Shown in pieces: positions 49,171 through 61,073 of a stretch of DNA of 64,000 nucleotides. Under the pieces are notes generated by a model. The model was given only the letters and a program-made list of their open reading frames with translations, made no database searches and had not been told where the DNA came from. The DNA comes from Zerene cesonia (lineage: Eukaryota; Arthropoda; Insecta; Lepidoptera; Pieridae): the NCBI RefSeq assembly GCF_012273895.1, contig NC_052124.1, positions 1 to 64,000 on the forward strand, written 5' to 3'. Numbering within the stretch: the first letter of the stretch is position 1; each line of letters opens with the position of its first letter. A program made the translations under genes and the position numbers.

Positions 49171-49536
49171 ATTCGTACACTTCACAATTTATTATCAATA
49201 CCTAGTTATAATCGGTTTATTCAAATTTTCACATAGCTAGTTATAATACTTAAGTTAAGGAAGAGCGGGTCCTCCTGACACAGGTTTTTTCTTAAACTTA
49301 CTAGGAGGTCCCTACTACTCCATATTTTGTAAAGTTGGAAATGAAATAAACTATTTTTATATTTTATTTATATTGAAACGGCTGATACGAAGGTAGCTAC
49401 CTACGTCCGTGGGCCATAGGTTTATGTACCCGTATTATTACGCTATTCTTTGACTATTAAACTGCTCTTTGGGTTCATAAGTACTTAAAAAACAAAGTTG
49501 TCATCAAATATTAAAGGTTACAAAATCTTGAAATAA

Positions 49537-49700
49537 CTAGCTGTCCGCCCCGGCTTCGCCCGTGGTACATATAAAACCTAAATTCTCCTTCAATACTTTT
49601 ACTGTAGGGCATCTAAAACCGAAAGAATTCAAAACGGACCAGTAGTTCCTGAGATTAGCACGTTCAAATAAACAAACGAACAAACTCTTCAGCTTTATAA
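49537..49700 (-). repeat. Helitron-like repeat, reverse orientation
   Basis: Begins CTAGCTGTCCGCCCCGGCTTCGCCCGTGG (CTAG at 49537-49540) and contains AAAACGGACCAGTAGTTCCTGAG, the reversed analogue of the family's internal phrase. Confidence 0.5.
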
Positions 49701-50347
49701 TATATAGCTGTCCAGTTGAATATCTGAATTATTGCGATTAGAGTTATATATTTGAGTTTAAATAATATCAAACGAACTAACTAACCCTTCAGCTTTATAG
49801 GTATACTGGTTTGGATGTTTCAATAAAGATATGTTACGGAACCCTATTTTTTCCAAAATAAAATATAGTCTATGTTACTCGTGGATAATGTAGCTTTCGA
49901 ATGGTGAAAGAATTTTTAAAATCGGTCCAGTAGTTTTTGAGCCTATTCATTACAACCAAACAAACAAACAAAGTTTTCCTCTATATAATATTAGTGTAGA
50001 TATATCCTGTATTTTATTGAAGAAGCTTTCGTTTTAATCAACTGCGTGGATTTGTCTATCCATACCTGTAACCGGGCGATAAAAAATTTATATACGAATA
50101 CATAATTGAATGAGGTGTCTGAGAATAGGTTTTTAAAAAATGAAATGAAGGTTTCTAAATAAGTTTTATGCTTTTATATGTTGTAGGTTACGAGATATAT
50201 GCATCTAAATTCTAAAGTAGTAAATAATGTCCCACTGCCTCTTTTTCGAATGTATAAATGGGTGTATTTTAAAATAAATAAAGTCAAGAAAATAAAGGCA
50301 CATAATCAAACTTATGTATTTTCAAGTAAAATTTTTTGTAATGTTTA

Positions 50348-52551
50348 TTATGATAAGAATCTTAAAACTATTTTCAAAAACGCATTAGGATCTTCAGCAT
50401 GTACGTTATGCCCGACATCTTTTACATATTCTAGTTTTGCGTTAGGAAAATATTTCTTAATGCCAGGTAAATCTTGCCGGCTGAAATTATAACGTAATTG
50501 ATTAAAATTAAGCCATTAAACTCGTGAATAGAAATTAAATATTTCAAAGTTAAAAGAACCAAGCAAACCGATGTAATTAATTGCAATCAATTATTCAATA
50601 TTTGCATAATAAAAAAGAAACAATGTATATATTGTTATCGCGTGACGATTCAATGTTGACATTATTTTTTATTTGCTTGTAATGCATGCAAATTATGTGT
50701 CTATTTATTCTCTTTGTGCACAGTATACTTTAAATGAATCCGTCTCTTATAAACTTTCTATGTTTCATTCATTCCGTCAGATGGCCCGCGTAAATACATA
50801 CGTATGAATAATAGATTCCACGATATTAGGCCATATCTACGTCTATCGCTGCCAATGCAAGTGTTCAATTTTTAATACTAGAGATTTGTAAAGACTAGCA
50901 GACTAAGGTTTTTTCGGAACACATTAGATAAACAGAAAATAGCAATTTTTTCTCTTTACAATGTCATAGATAATAAATAATGTAGTACTTGAATAAAACT
51001 AACGGCAGGTAATTTGATTCTTCCCCTCCAATAAACAAAGTTGGACCTGAGTACTGTTTTCCATCCAGGCCACTGGGGAAAGTAGCGATGTCTGGAAAAT
51101 GTTTATTCAGAGCATTCAAGTTGCAGAGCCAGCCATACGAACCATCAGGTCTTAAGCCAACATTTATCAAAAGGAAACCGGATGATTCTGCCTTTACCAG
51201 ACCCGATTTAACGAGGTGCTCCTTGGCTATACTTCGGGCTTTGCTGATGTTATCGGCACCTTTATAATTTACAGCTTTCATAACTTCTATTAATTTTGGA
51301 AAAAAGTCGTTCAATATGCCCGCAGTCGACACCGGTGATATATCAACAACTATTAAACTCGCTACTTTCGCAGGCTGAAATATACATATTTTTAATAATG
51401 CTACAGATAACATAAATCTGATAACACTATGTAATGCCGATTCATTAATCTTATTGATATTCAGAGGCCTGTCGTATTTATTAGTTGGGTTTCTGGAATA
51501 TCACGTTATTAAACCAAATTACAAGTAAACTATTGTGTGTACTGTATACCCAAAACTTTTTTTTTTTTCTGCTTCTACAAACAATTCACAACAAATATAG
51601 CTAGGCACTTTTATATCTTATGAGAACAATAGCTGGCTTTATTTTTTTATGTTAAAGTCGGCAATAGAGCTGGTGGGTCACTTGATGGTAAGCGCTACTA
51701 CCGTCCATGAACATTTGAAGAGCCATAAGGTCAATTGTAAACCTTTCGCGTTTACAAACGGATTGCCGACTTAAAATTAGCAAGGGATTAGGAAAAGATT
51801 GACGAGAGGGATAAAGGAAGGGACTGGGAAGGGTAAGCAAAAGGGTATGGGCCTCCGACTCCCCCACTTACCGTACGAAATACAATAGAATCGGTTTTCT
51901 GTGGGGATGTGGTACTTCCCCGGTGCGAGCTGGTCCAATTGGTGCCGAAGCGTGTTCGACTCCCCCATACACGGCTTAATCAATATTCATAAAAACGTAT
52001 TATTTAGAAAACAGAAAGTGGTTTTATAATTATGAATCATACAGCATTCTTGCAATATTTTTGAACTTTAACTTAAAGGGTTTAATTGAGGATATATGGT
52101 GTAAAGGGTAAAGGTTCACGGATATGAATCAATATCAAACCTCGGTCAGAGCCAAAACCATGCCAGTCCGGCCTCCCATACTATGACCAATAACGTGTGA
52201 AGACTTTATTGACAATTTTGAAATCAGCTGCGATATATCACTGGCCAGCTCCGGGTACGTATGAGATTCAGTGTGCGGACTTTCACCGTGATTCCTTACA
52301 TCTACCGCTATTACAGCTTTATTAGTGCTTTCATTGATGCTTTTTGAGACACTCTCCCAATTTTTCTTCATACCCAACAATCCATGTATGACAATAACAG
52401 GTGCAACATTGTAATTCTCGTTTCCGTGAACTTTATACGCCAAGTCAACAGCAGATCTTGACTGATCATATTTCGTCAAAGGTAAACGTTTTGAAAGCAA
52501 TACCACAGGCAATACTTTGTTTGCAACTTTCGATAAATATAGGGGAGTCAT
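50348..52551 (-). CDS. ABHD11-like alpha/beta hydrolase, copy 2
   Basis: Exons 52551-52141, 51374-51004 and 50480-50348 join in frame to 304 residues. It has IHGLLGMK, GHSMGG with Ser124, VVDISPV and VGHNVHAEDP, so the Ser and His of the catalytic triad are present. The N terminus (MTPLYLSKVANKVLPVVLLS) is basic and hydrophobic, consistent with a mitochondrial presequence. The first donor is a weak GTTTGA after GAG, but it yields the same phase-0 junction as copies 1 and 3 (TE/PAKVAS). The second donor GTTAGT is shared with copy 3, which suggests that 2 and 3 are the more recent pair. A full SINE sits in intron 1. Confidence 0.87.
51656..51965 (-). mobile_element. Near-complete SINE in intron 1 of ABHD11-like copy 2
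   Basis: Reading the minus strand from 51965: ATGGGGGAGTCGAACACGC, CTCGCACCGGGGAAGTACC, then the middle block and finally the CTTACCATCAAGTGACCCACC block. Links the 5' half seen at 34420 with the 3' half seen at 9316, so the three are one SINE family. Confidence 0.65.
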
Positions 52552-52975
52552 GCAATGACTTATAGAATTTATAATCGAAGAATATAATATATTTTACTGG
52601 ACTAGTTTAAGATGACATCGGTAAGTAATCTATAGACGACGTGCTCGAAGAACAAGATGACTTGCAAATGTCAATTATCGTTTAAAAAAAAACTGATTGA
52701 AGAGTATACTAGCTAGTTCCAAACTGGACTAGTCTTTACTTTACTCAGAAAGGATAAAAAATTGATACCAATATTAAATAACAATTGCTTTAAATTGCAT
52801 ATAGAAATTTAAAAGATTGAAAGTTTTTACGTAGTTAAATTTTACAATATCTTTGTATGTGTTGACTGCTTATTTGATGTAATAAATATTTGACACTTGT
52901 CATTTATAAGCATTTTAATTATTAACCAATAACGACAACGGTTTGAATAATAAGCATACAGACTTATCTAAATCT

Positions 52976-54201
52976 TTATTCATTAGTTCTAAGAAAAGCG
53001 ATAGCAACCTCTAAAAAGCTTTTTGGGTCATCAACGTGCAAACTGTGTCCAGTTTGAGGTATATAGGAGATCACGGCACGTGGAAACATTTCACGAATAC
53101 CGTTTAAATCATCAGGCCTGCAAAATAAATTTGTAGCATTTAACGCTCTAGAGTTTGTCAGAGGTTTTAATAAACGTAGAGTGAAGATATTGAATATAGA
53201 TTTTTATTCAAACTACATACTCAGATAGCTATTATACTAACGGTATATATTCAGATAGTTGTCCACCGATAAACAACGATGGACCAAAATACTTTTTATT
53301 CTTCATCTTTGGAAAGGATGATATATTTTTAAAATCCTTTATTAACACGTCAAGGTTGCACGACCAGCCTATAAATCCATTGGATTTTAATATTATATTA
53401 GAAAGTACAACATTCATCAAAGTATCGTCATGTATGATGCTCTTTAGTTTTTTCTTGGCATGGCGTTTTGCTGTACAAATCTTCTTCTGTTCCTTGAAAT
53501 TTATATCTTTAATTATTGCTAAAATTTTTGTGAATTCTTCCAGATGCTTGCAGGTTGATACAGGAGATATATCCAAAATCAACAAGCCTGCTACTTTCTC
53601 CGGCTACAATAATTTTTTGTTTAATAATTGGTAAAAAATTATAGATATAGAGTAACTGGATAATAACGACTTCGTAATGTTTTGTTTACATCACAGTGCA
53701 TAAATTCTAAATAAATATTTAAATACATTATTGAAATCAATTTAACTTATACGCGCTGTTAACTATTAACGCTGTTACATATTTTAGCTTTAACTATCCT
53801 GTCGTACTTACTGCTATCAATGAAACACACATCGAAGCTCTACCTCCCATCCCATGGCCAACTATACTTGCTTTATCAACGGAGAGTTTTTTAAACAGTT
53901 TGAATATATCTTCAGCCATGTCCTCATACTTATGGGAACTAACATGAGGGCTGTCGCCGTGATTTCGCAAATCCACTGCCACTACCGATCGCTTGGTCAT
54001 GTTCACCATTGTTTTACCAAAACTGTCCCAGTGTTTTTTCGTCCCTAAAAGATCATGGAAAAGGAAAATCGGTGGATCATCAGGATCTACTTCACTTTCG
54101 CCAAATATTTTGTAGGATAGTTTAACTGCAGTCCGTATAGAGTAGAGGGGAAATTTAGGAATGATTTGGAACCGTGATTTTCGTATTACGCAAACTGCCA
54201 T
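52976..54201 (-). CDS. ABHD11-like alpha/beta hydrolase, copy 3, nucleophile serine replaced by glycine
   Basis: Exons 54201-53812, 53603-53242 and 53117-52976 join in frame to 297 residues, with no stop or frameshift and the same intron phases as copies 1 and 2. The elbow reads GHGMGG: codon 117 (53853-53851) is GGG, Gly, where the other copies have Ser. The oxyanion motif also differs, HDLLG instead of HGLLG (Asp50, codon 54054-54052). The histidine block TGHSLHVDDP and DISPV are kept. Exon 2 has an unusual Lys-rich stretch (KRHAKKKLKS). With the frame and splice sites intact but the active site lost, this looks like a pseudoenzyme rather than a pseudogene; a different chemistry cannot be excluded. 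Confidence 0.87.
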
Positions 54202-54574
54202 TCCATTTTTATTAAAAATCCTTTATGAAACGAATCTATTAAACGTTGTTTATACATTTGTTGTTATTGTATTTCATGTGTTGACGTCACAAATAAGAAA
54301 ATATGTCATATTATTTATAATAAGGTTTTAATCTGATGCAATATTTTTGATTGTCAATAATATTGAGTATTTAATTTCTTGTTCATTTACATCTTTAACA
54401 AGAACGTTTTACGTACAAGAACGTTTGACGTGTTAATAAAGGATTTTAAAAATATAGCAAATAATTCAACTGAACATATTAATCCTTATAGATTTATGAA
54501 GTGTGTAGGTACCTTTACTTATTTCTATCGTAAAATTGTAATGTAACAGGACTAAAATTGATAATTTTCATTTG

Positions 54575-54615
54575 GTATTTAATACCAGCTGGCCACAGCT
54601 GCTGGTATTAAATAC
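54575..54615. repeat. Perfect 15-bp inverted repeat
   Basis: GTATTTAATACCAGC (54575-54589) and GCTGGTATTAAATAC (54601-54615) are exact complements separated by 11 bases. Confidence 0.6.
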
Positions 54616-54680
54616 GTAACAATACTGAGTCTGTATCCTGTAGGAATATCGGGATAAAATGACTGCGCTATCGCGTGTAA

Positions 54681-54722
54681 CCAAAGATGCAGTACTGTAA
54701 TACAACAGTACTGCATTTTTGG
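54681..54722. repeat. Hairpin around GCAGTACTGT
   Basis: ATGCAGTACTGT (54687-54698) pairs with ACAGTACTGCAT (54705-54716) over a 6-base loop. Flanking CCAAA and TTTGG extend it past a single mismatch. Confidence 0.55.
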
Positions 54723-56397
54723 TTAGGTATTTGTTATATGATTCAGTGAAATATCAACGACAATTGGATACAGCTAAAAATGTTGATATGACGTTATCAG
54801 AGGCGGCACCAGCACCAGTTTGAATTAATTACTTTTCAATATGAAAAGTGAAATATTTTACCGATTAAGTCCTCAAAAACAGTGAACGTTCAGTCAGTGT
54901 ATGCTTAGAGTATTTTTAATTTTTTAACGAAGGTAGTTACGTTACGCTAATATCGTTAAAAAAAATTACATTAGAATTTTTACTTGATTCGAAATATATA
55001 TTTATCAGGACCGCGACAAAATGGGAATCGTAATGATGCAGTACAATCATAGTGTCATGACATTTATATTTTAATATTCATAAGACCGATTCAAAGGTAT
55101 TTGACCTATATTATTTTAATAAAGTATAAATACCTATGGTTACTAATGTACCTACTTCTATTAAATTTTACGTATTTTGTCAACAAAGCAGAAACAAAAA
55201 TTGTAAATTTCATATGCGTGTTTATTTAAATATATTGAATAATTTATTTCTTTTCAAGCACAGCTGAACTTTCAGACAATTTTATTTTTTTTACTTTACT
55301 CATCCTCAAATAAACTGATTCGCTATAAAATCAAAACATTGTTTTGGTTGCCCTTGATATGTGAACAAAGAATGATAATGAGTCATCGTGCTCCTTATTT
55401 GTGGGAAAAAGCTTCACCTTGATATAAATTTTAAACAAATTGTATCTTATACAATCTTGATTAATAAGTTTTCTCATTTATGTTATTTACAAACTTTGTT
55501 GCCAATTCAGATAAATTGCTATTGCTGTTTTAATTTCCTTTAGTAATTATCAAAATTAAGACAGATAAGAGAAGATAGTTTGTTATCCAATCAATTCTAT
55601 CCCTACAGAATTCCCACGCAAGAAATATTAGAATTCCCTATAGCATTGTATAGAAGGTGATAGTGTCATTGATGGGAATGGTTTATGAACCGTAAACGTA
55701 CTTTAGTATGTAGTTGCATTAGGTTATTAAAGTTTGGGTCATCGTCATCATCGTCGGAACTGGAAAATCAATCAATCGTCAATTTTTAAGCTTACAACCA
55801 CTTTATTGGAAACGCACATAGTTTGTATTTCTTTTAATTCGAATGTTAAATAATTTATATTACTCACCTAGAATGTACGTATCACTACTACTAATCATAT
55901 ATAAATATTTTTTAACAATCTGTGCAATTTCTGAAAGGTATTTAAAAATCATACCGAACCTTCACCTTGACCTACAAGAAATACAGGTTTATAATATTGC
56001 CGCTACACCTTGGTCCTTGATTAAAACCCTGATCTCCCGAATTAGTTCGTAGTGCGTAGGTAGGAGCTTGTACCTACTAGTGGGTTTTATTATTTGTTCT
56101 ACAAATCATTTGTGATTTGTTTTCGTAAATCAATTCTAATTTGAACATATTATTTAACCCATCCAGTGTATTCATAACATATAAGTGTCTTTTTAAAAAC
56201 AAAGGGCTCTATTATAGATAATATACGAAGTGTGTTATGGTTCCTATATACTTGCATGGATAGATACGAGTATGGCGGCCTGAAATTTATTCATCTTATA
56301 GGACATTATAAATACAGTTTAAATGCTCCTGCTTATATTAGTATCCATCAATATATTTTTTTAATTTTTAGTTTTATAGCATTGAAATGCTTTATAA

Positions 56398-56489
56398 ATG
56401 AGAAATTTTGAAAGAATAGAAAAAATTTGATCACGAGGCAGGATCCTGCCTCGTGATCAAATTTTTTCTATTCTTTCAAAATTTCTCAT
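56398..56489. repeat. Perfect 92-bp palindrome without spacer
   Basis: Left arm 56398-56443 and right arm 56444-56489 are exact reverse complements over all 46 positions, meeting at GGATCC with no spacer. The 13-base sequence ATCCATCAATATA occurs at 56343-56355 and again at 56488-56500, overlapping the right arm by two bases, so a direct repeat flanks the structure. Confidence 0.85.
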
Positions 56490-56577
56490 CCATCAATATA
56501 CTCGAATATTTTTATGTAGGTACATGAAAGATTAGTAAAAAATATATGCATTCAAATGATAAAAAATATATCATGTA

Positions 56578-56800
56578 CTAGCTTTTCGCCCGCGGCTCCG
56601 CCCGCGTAGAATTCGCTTATATCGCGCGACATGTTAAGAAGTATTTCATTCGCATTTAAAGGTATGGTTTGTTCTTTCCCACGTTTAAAGCTCCATCTTC
56701 TACCAAGTTTCATCAAAATCAGTTTGACAATAACGGACTTTTATACAAACTTTCATCCCCTCTTTCGACCTCTTCTACCCTTTTTTCGCGATAAAAAGTA
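56578..56800 (-). repeat. Helitron-like repeat, reverse orientation
   Basis: Begins CTAGCTTTTCGCCCGCGGCTCCGCCCGCG (CTAG at 56578-56581) and contains TACCAAGTTTCATCAAAATC. It shares TTTCATCCCCTCTTTC and CTACCCTTTTTTCGC with the copy at 10422. Confidence 0.6.
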
Positions 56801-58124
56801 TTTTTTATGTAATAAGTTTGTAATAAGGAATTTTACATAGGTACATTCTTTTCATATAGAACCTTGGTATAAAAAATTAAATATTTTTTGGTCCTTTACG
56901 TATATGATAGTTAGTATCAGCTTTAACTTAACATATATTTTATAACATGAAATATAGGGAGAAAGGGCGTTAAATAAACAAAACCGTACAAATTATTTGT
57001 AAATTTCAACCAATAACTACCATTTATAGTCCATTTATAGAGGCATGGACTTTATCATAAGGACGATTCACAAGTAACTTTGCTAATAATCGGGTTTAAT
57101 GACATTACAGGTGTAGCTCCTCTTCCTCAATGCAACGTTAATCGTAATCGACTCGTACGTCTGTGTAAACGTGAAACCAGTGCTTTAGTGTTTACGTGGT
57201 TCGAACTACACACTACGCGTTGCAGGTAATAATCGAAAAAATATTAAATAATATCTGTGTATTTTTGGCGGGCACATTTCTTGATCTCTTTTTATAATTT
57301 GTTAGTTTAATATATTATTTATTGACTATAAATGTAATAAATAAGAAAAAAAACATGAAGAATCAGTTTAGTAACTTTTATTTAATATAAATCATAAATT
57401 TTTTATTTTTATTTAAGGATCATGTTATTCTAATTGTTGCTACTAAAATGTTTTTTTATATCTTTTTAATATACCGTATATTTCTTAAATTTTTTTGGTG
57501 CTTTACTGTTGTGAACTATTGATGTATATATATATTTGTTTACTATTTGATTATGAATTTTTGTGTTCAATTAGTAATTGAAATTGAAATTTTATTATCA
57601 GAATTTCTTGAAATTTAAATTTTTATTAAAATTAAGACTAAGGACAAAACAATAGATACTTTTTTAAATTTTACACCACGTTGAGAAACGGAACCTTTTA
57701 CGAAATACGTTCGTTAAACTTTTACTGCTTAAATAATTGTGTCATGGTAGTTGCACTTACACAAAAAGATTATTTTTAAATGACTATCGGGGCAATCTTT
57801 AGATAATACAAAAAACATCAAAAGTCACAAATCTAATTTAAGACTCTAATAATTCTATAAAGAATCAATTTCAGTTACTAGGAATAACCTCAATAAATAA
57901 ATGAAGTTTATATTATTTTATGACAATATGTGGTCGGAACTTAATCTCTTCCATAATCGATTAATATAAATCTTTAACACATAAGCATAAAGATGCTCTA
58001 GTTACTGCTCGTAATCGTAGATATTACCTATAATAAAATGTTCAAATTTTTATCTACTTCTGAAACGCAAATATTAATAACAATAACATAATTTCTTGCG
58101 TAATTAATATTTTTAATATATAAT

Positions 58125-58157
58125 AATAATTAGTGAAACAACATTTCACTAATTATT
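58125..58157. repeat. Perfect 14-bp hairpin
   Basis: AATAATTAGTGAAA (58125-58138) pairs exactly with TTTCACTAATTATT (58144-58157) over a five-base loop. Confidence 0.55.
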
Positions 58158-60289
58158 GGCCATAAATTATTTTAATTTCGCGACAATCATATATAATATA
58201 AATAATATAATCTTATAGAATTTTTCCAAGCTGCGGTTACATAAATATGTCAAGAATATAAATAAGTCTATACGTAGAAATTCTCCGACTAGAGCTTTGA
58301 TACTCTATTATTATTTAAAATGAAACCCGCACAATAATTGGAGAGATTGGAAAGATGGAATATCCGTTACGGTACGATTTTCACCGCGCAAATTGGATAG
58401 AATTTTATCTTATAGGTACATAAACTACTTACAAACAATTTCTATACAAAACGTTATAGACAATTTAAAATTCATATTTTATTTTTAAAATAGGTTAATT
58501 GTTGTTGCATGTTAGTACAATGAATATTTTCAATAATAAAAATATAAGTTCAAAAATGACATATGTACTTAGTATTTATATAATTTAAATTCTTATAAAA
58601 TGCTGTATTGAGAAGAATTACCTGCAAATGATTATTATTTAAGGTAAAAAAAGTAATCTCTTTGTGCGTTGGTAAACCTTGTTTGTTTTTTTACAATCAG
58701 AACTACGAGTTATATTGGTACTATCGGAAAAACGGTAAATTCTTTGTGTTTAACGAATTTTTTACATTTTAATCCGTATCGATATCGTCCTTATCGATGG
58801 AAATAAGTATTCTTTTTTTATTTAATCATTTTGGAAATAACTTTCATAATTTTAACTTACTTTTTTGTTATAAATAAAAGTTTAAAATCATTTAGATTTT
58901 GCTTCAAAGGTCTCCAATACGATTATAAGTTTTATAACCTGAGCATCTAAGTTTAAATACACTTTATTAATTCCACGTTTTGTTAACAAATTTACAGTTT
59001 AAATAAATTCCTCAGTCTTCAATAGACCAAAATAATAGAACCTCAAATAGCCTAAAGACCGTTGACCGACATTTGTTCTATTTCTTGTTTGACGAGAAAT
59101 CGTCGGATCGTTTAAGGACAAGGTTTAATACACAAAGAAAATAAAATAATTTAAAATTACCTTCAAACTTGTATGTACTAGGGACTTTATTTTTTTTCTG
59201 TAAGGGGCACGGTTTCTATGTCGCAGTGAAAATCGCGTGCGAACTGACTTAGAACAAGATCAGATACTATTTCACTGGAACAGTTATAACAAATTGTAGG
59301 TTAGAAACTTAGTTCTTTGGGTTTCATCAACTTTACTTTGGCTTGCAATATATTTAATTTATACATATTATATTTCTGTAAAAGCCCGTTTATTACTGAA
59401 TCTTTCGACATTTAGGAATCATTAGTATTTATGTTGTTAATTATATAATAAGCTGATAAATGTTGATTTTAGTATTAAAACAATCGTTAAATACTTTTTA
59501 ATTATTTATTTTATGAAACAGTCAGTGTAAATCCTTAAATCTTTACAATTTTATCTAGATATTTTTATGACTTTTAATGGCTTTTATTGCCTTTTAATTC
59601 TGATTAGACTGACCATAAAACGCACGAGCCGAACAAGCGAGCCGCAGCAGCAGTCAGTAAGTACCAGGACATGATCTGTGGTATTAACTTATCCGTGTCT
59701 GTGGCCAGAACTGAATTCTGCCTATTTAAATTGGTTAGGGCAAAAGATCTGTGATCCTTTTTCAAATCGAGGTAAGAGATCGAATAGAGAGATGATTACA
59801 GATCTTTTCAGACTCTAGAGTTGGTAAGTCTTCGGATTTTCGAGAAAATGTTAGGATTTCCTGTAGCTCGGGCTTTGACAGTAACATATAATATATAATT
59901 TGGTCGTGTAAAACATCCCTGTTTGTTATTATTTATCTACCAGACTATTTAATTGTCCGTTAACCTAATTAGTGTTACTATATTTAAAAGATATTGATTG
60001 TTATGTTATGTTCCTGTTATAGGACTTGATTTTATTATAATTAACGTTGCTGAATCTGAATTTCCTTTATTTCAGGACCACAATTGCTAATGATTTTGTT
60101 ATATTTTCGAAGCTTGTGATAACAATTATTATTTGCATTGAAAAGTAATGTTTACCAATTCATCACTGTCCTGAATGATACAACAACATTAACTAAATTT
60201 GTAATTGTTTTTTTTTTTTGTTTTTCTATAAATCTTAATATATAACGATCATTTACAATTATATATACATAAATGAATCGAATTATATA

Positions 60290-60405
60290 TACATAAATGT
60301 GTTGCTAAGCGTAAAACTCGAGTTTTTGTAGGTAGGGTAAGGAAGGTGCTAATGGCGAGAAAAACGTTCCACGGGTGAAGCCGGGGCGGATTACTAGCAT
60401 TCTAT
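60290..60405 (+). repeat. Helitron-like repeat remnant
   Basis: Ends CACGGGTGAAGCCGGGGCGGATTACTAGC, a degraded GC hairpin followed by CTAG. Confidence 0.4.
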
Positions 60406-61024
60406 AAATAAAAAGTTCTTTTCAATGTCATCTGTCCATACGGATAATTTGGGTTATAATGAATATATTTATTGTTGATTCTAAGACGTTGATTTTGTAA
60501 AGTATACCTATAATGTTTTCGAGTTAAATGACAATGTTATAATACATCTTCAATAATTACAGTTGCCGTTTGTGTTTTATAGACAATTTATTTATTAACA
60601 TAAAATTTACTTCTGTATATAATAAATAGCTATTATTGGAGTTGTTAAATGCAAAATTATTTAAAAATATCAGTGAATTCTTTAACAAAATTGAGTTAAA
60701 TTATAGCAATATAAGTGTGGTATTTATAGGACTATAGGAGTTTTTCTGTAGGTACTTCATTTTCTTTGAACTTTTAATCCAATTTACGCATCCTTGGTTA
60801 TATTTTGGTTGACATAGTTCACGATACAACCTTGCGCTACAACCGAGGGTTGCCAACCTTCATAACCACTTGTGTTTTCTTTGCAATTACTGTTTAATTA
60901 AGAATTCCTGAGCCCTGGTTGACACTTCATATAAAAATATTGCCCGTAAATGAATGGATTCATATATGCGTTAAACAAATTAATTAAAGTTATTTTGTAG
61001 CATTCTCCTGTAATTATAACTCTT

Positions 61025-61073
61025 AAAACAAATTGAATAATGTATTCACCTAATACATTATTGAATTTGTTTT
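61025..61073. repeat. 22-bp hairpin with one mismatch
   Basis: Arms 61025-61046 and 61052-61073 are complementary except at one position (AAATTGAAT against AAATTCAAT) with a 5-base loop. Long for chance in a region this AT-rich; a small inverted-repeat element remnant is likely. Confidence 0.55.

Larger units (their letters stand above)
48231..50347. other. Spacer between ABHD11-like copies 1 and 2, filled with repeats
   Basis: Contains a LINE 3'-end-like block (about 48540-48700), a hAT-end-like CAGTGGCGTAGC at 48976, a CA microsatellite (49120-49170), and Helitron-like repeats in reverse orientation from 49537 and near 49840-50000. Confidence 0.5.

Noticed and set aside
52976..54201. ABHD11-like copy 3 as a pseudogene
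   Set aside because: No stop, frameshift or broken splice site, and intron phases match its siblings; a pseudoenzyme fits better.
59605..59670. GC-rich CAGCAGCAGTCAGTAAGTACC as an exon end
   Set aside because: A donor-like GTAAGT follows a short GC stretch, but no acceptor, frame or promoter with sensible spacing supports an exon.
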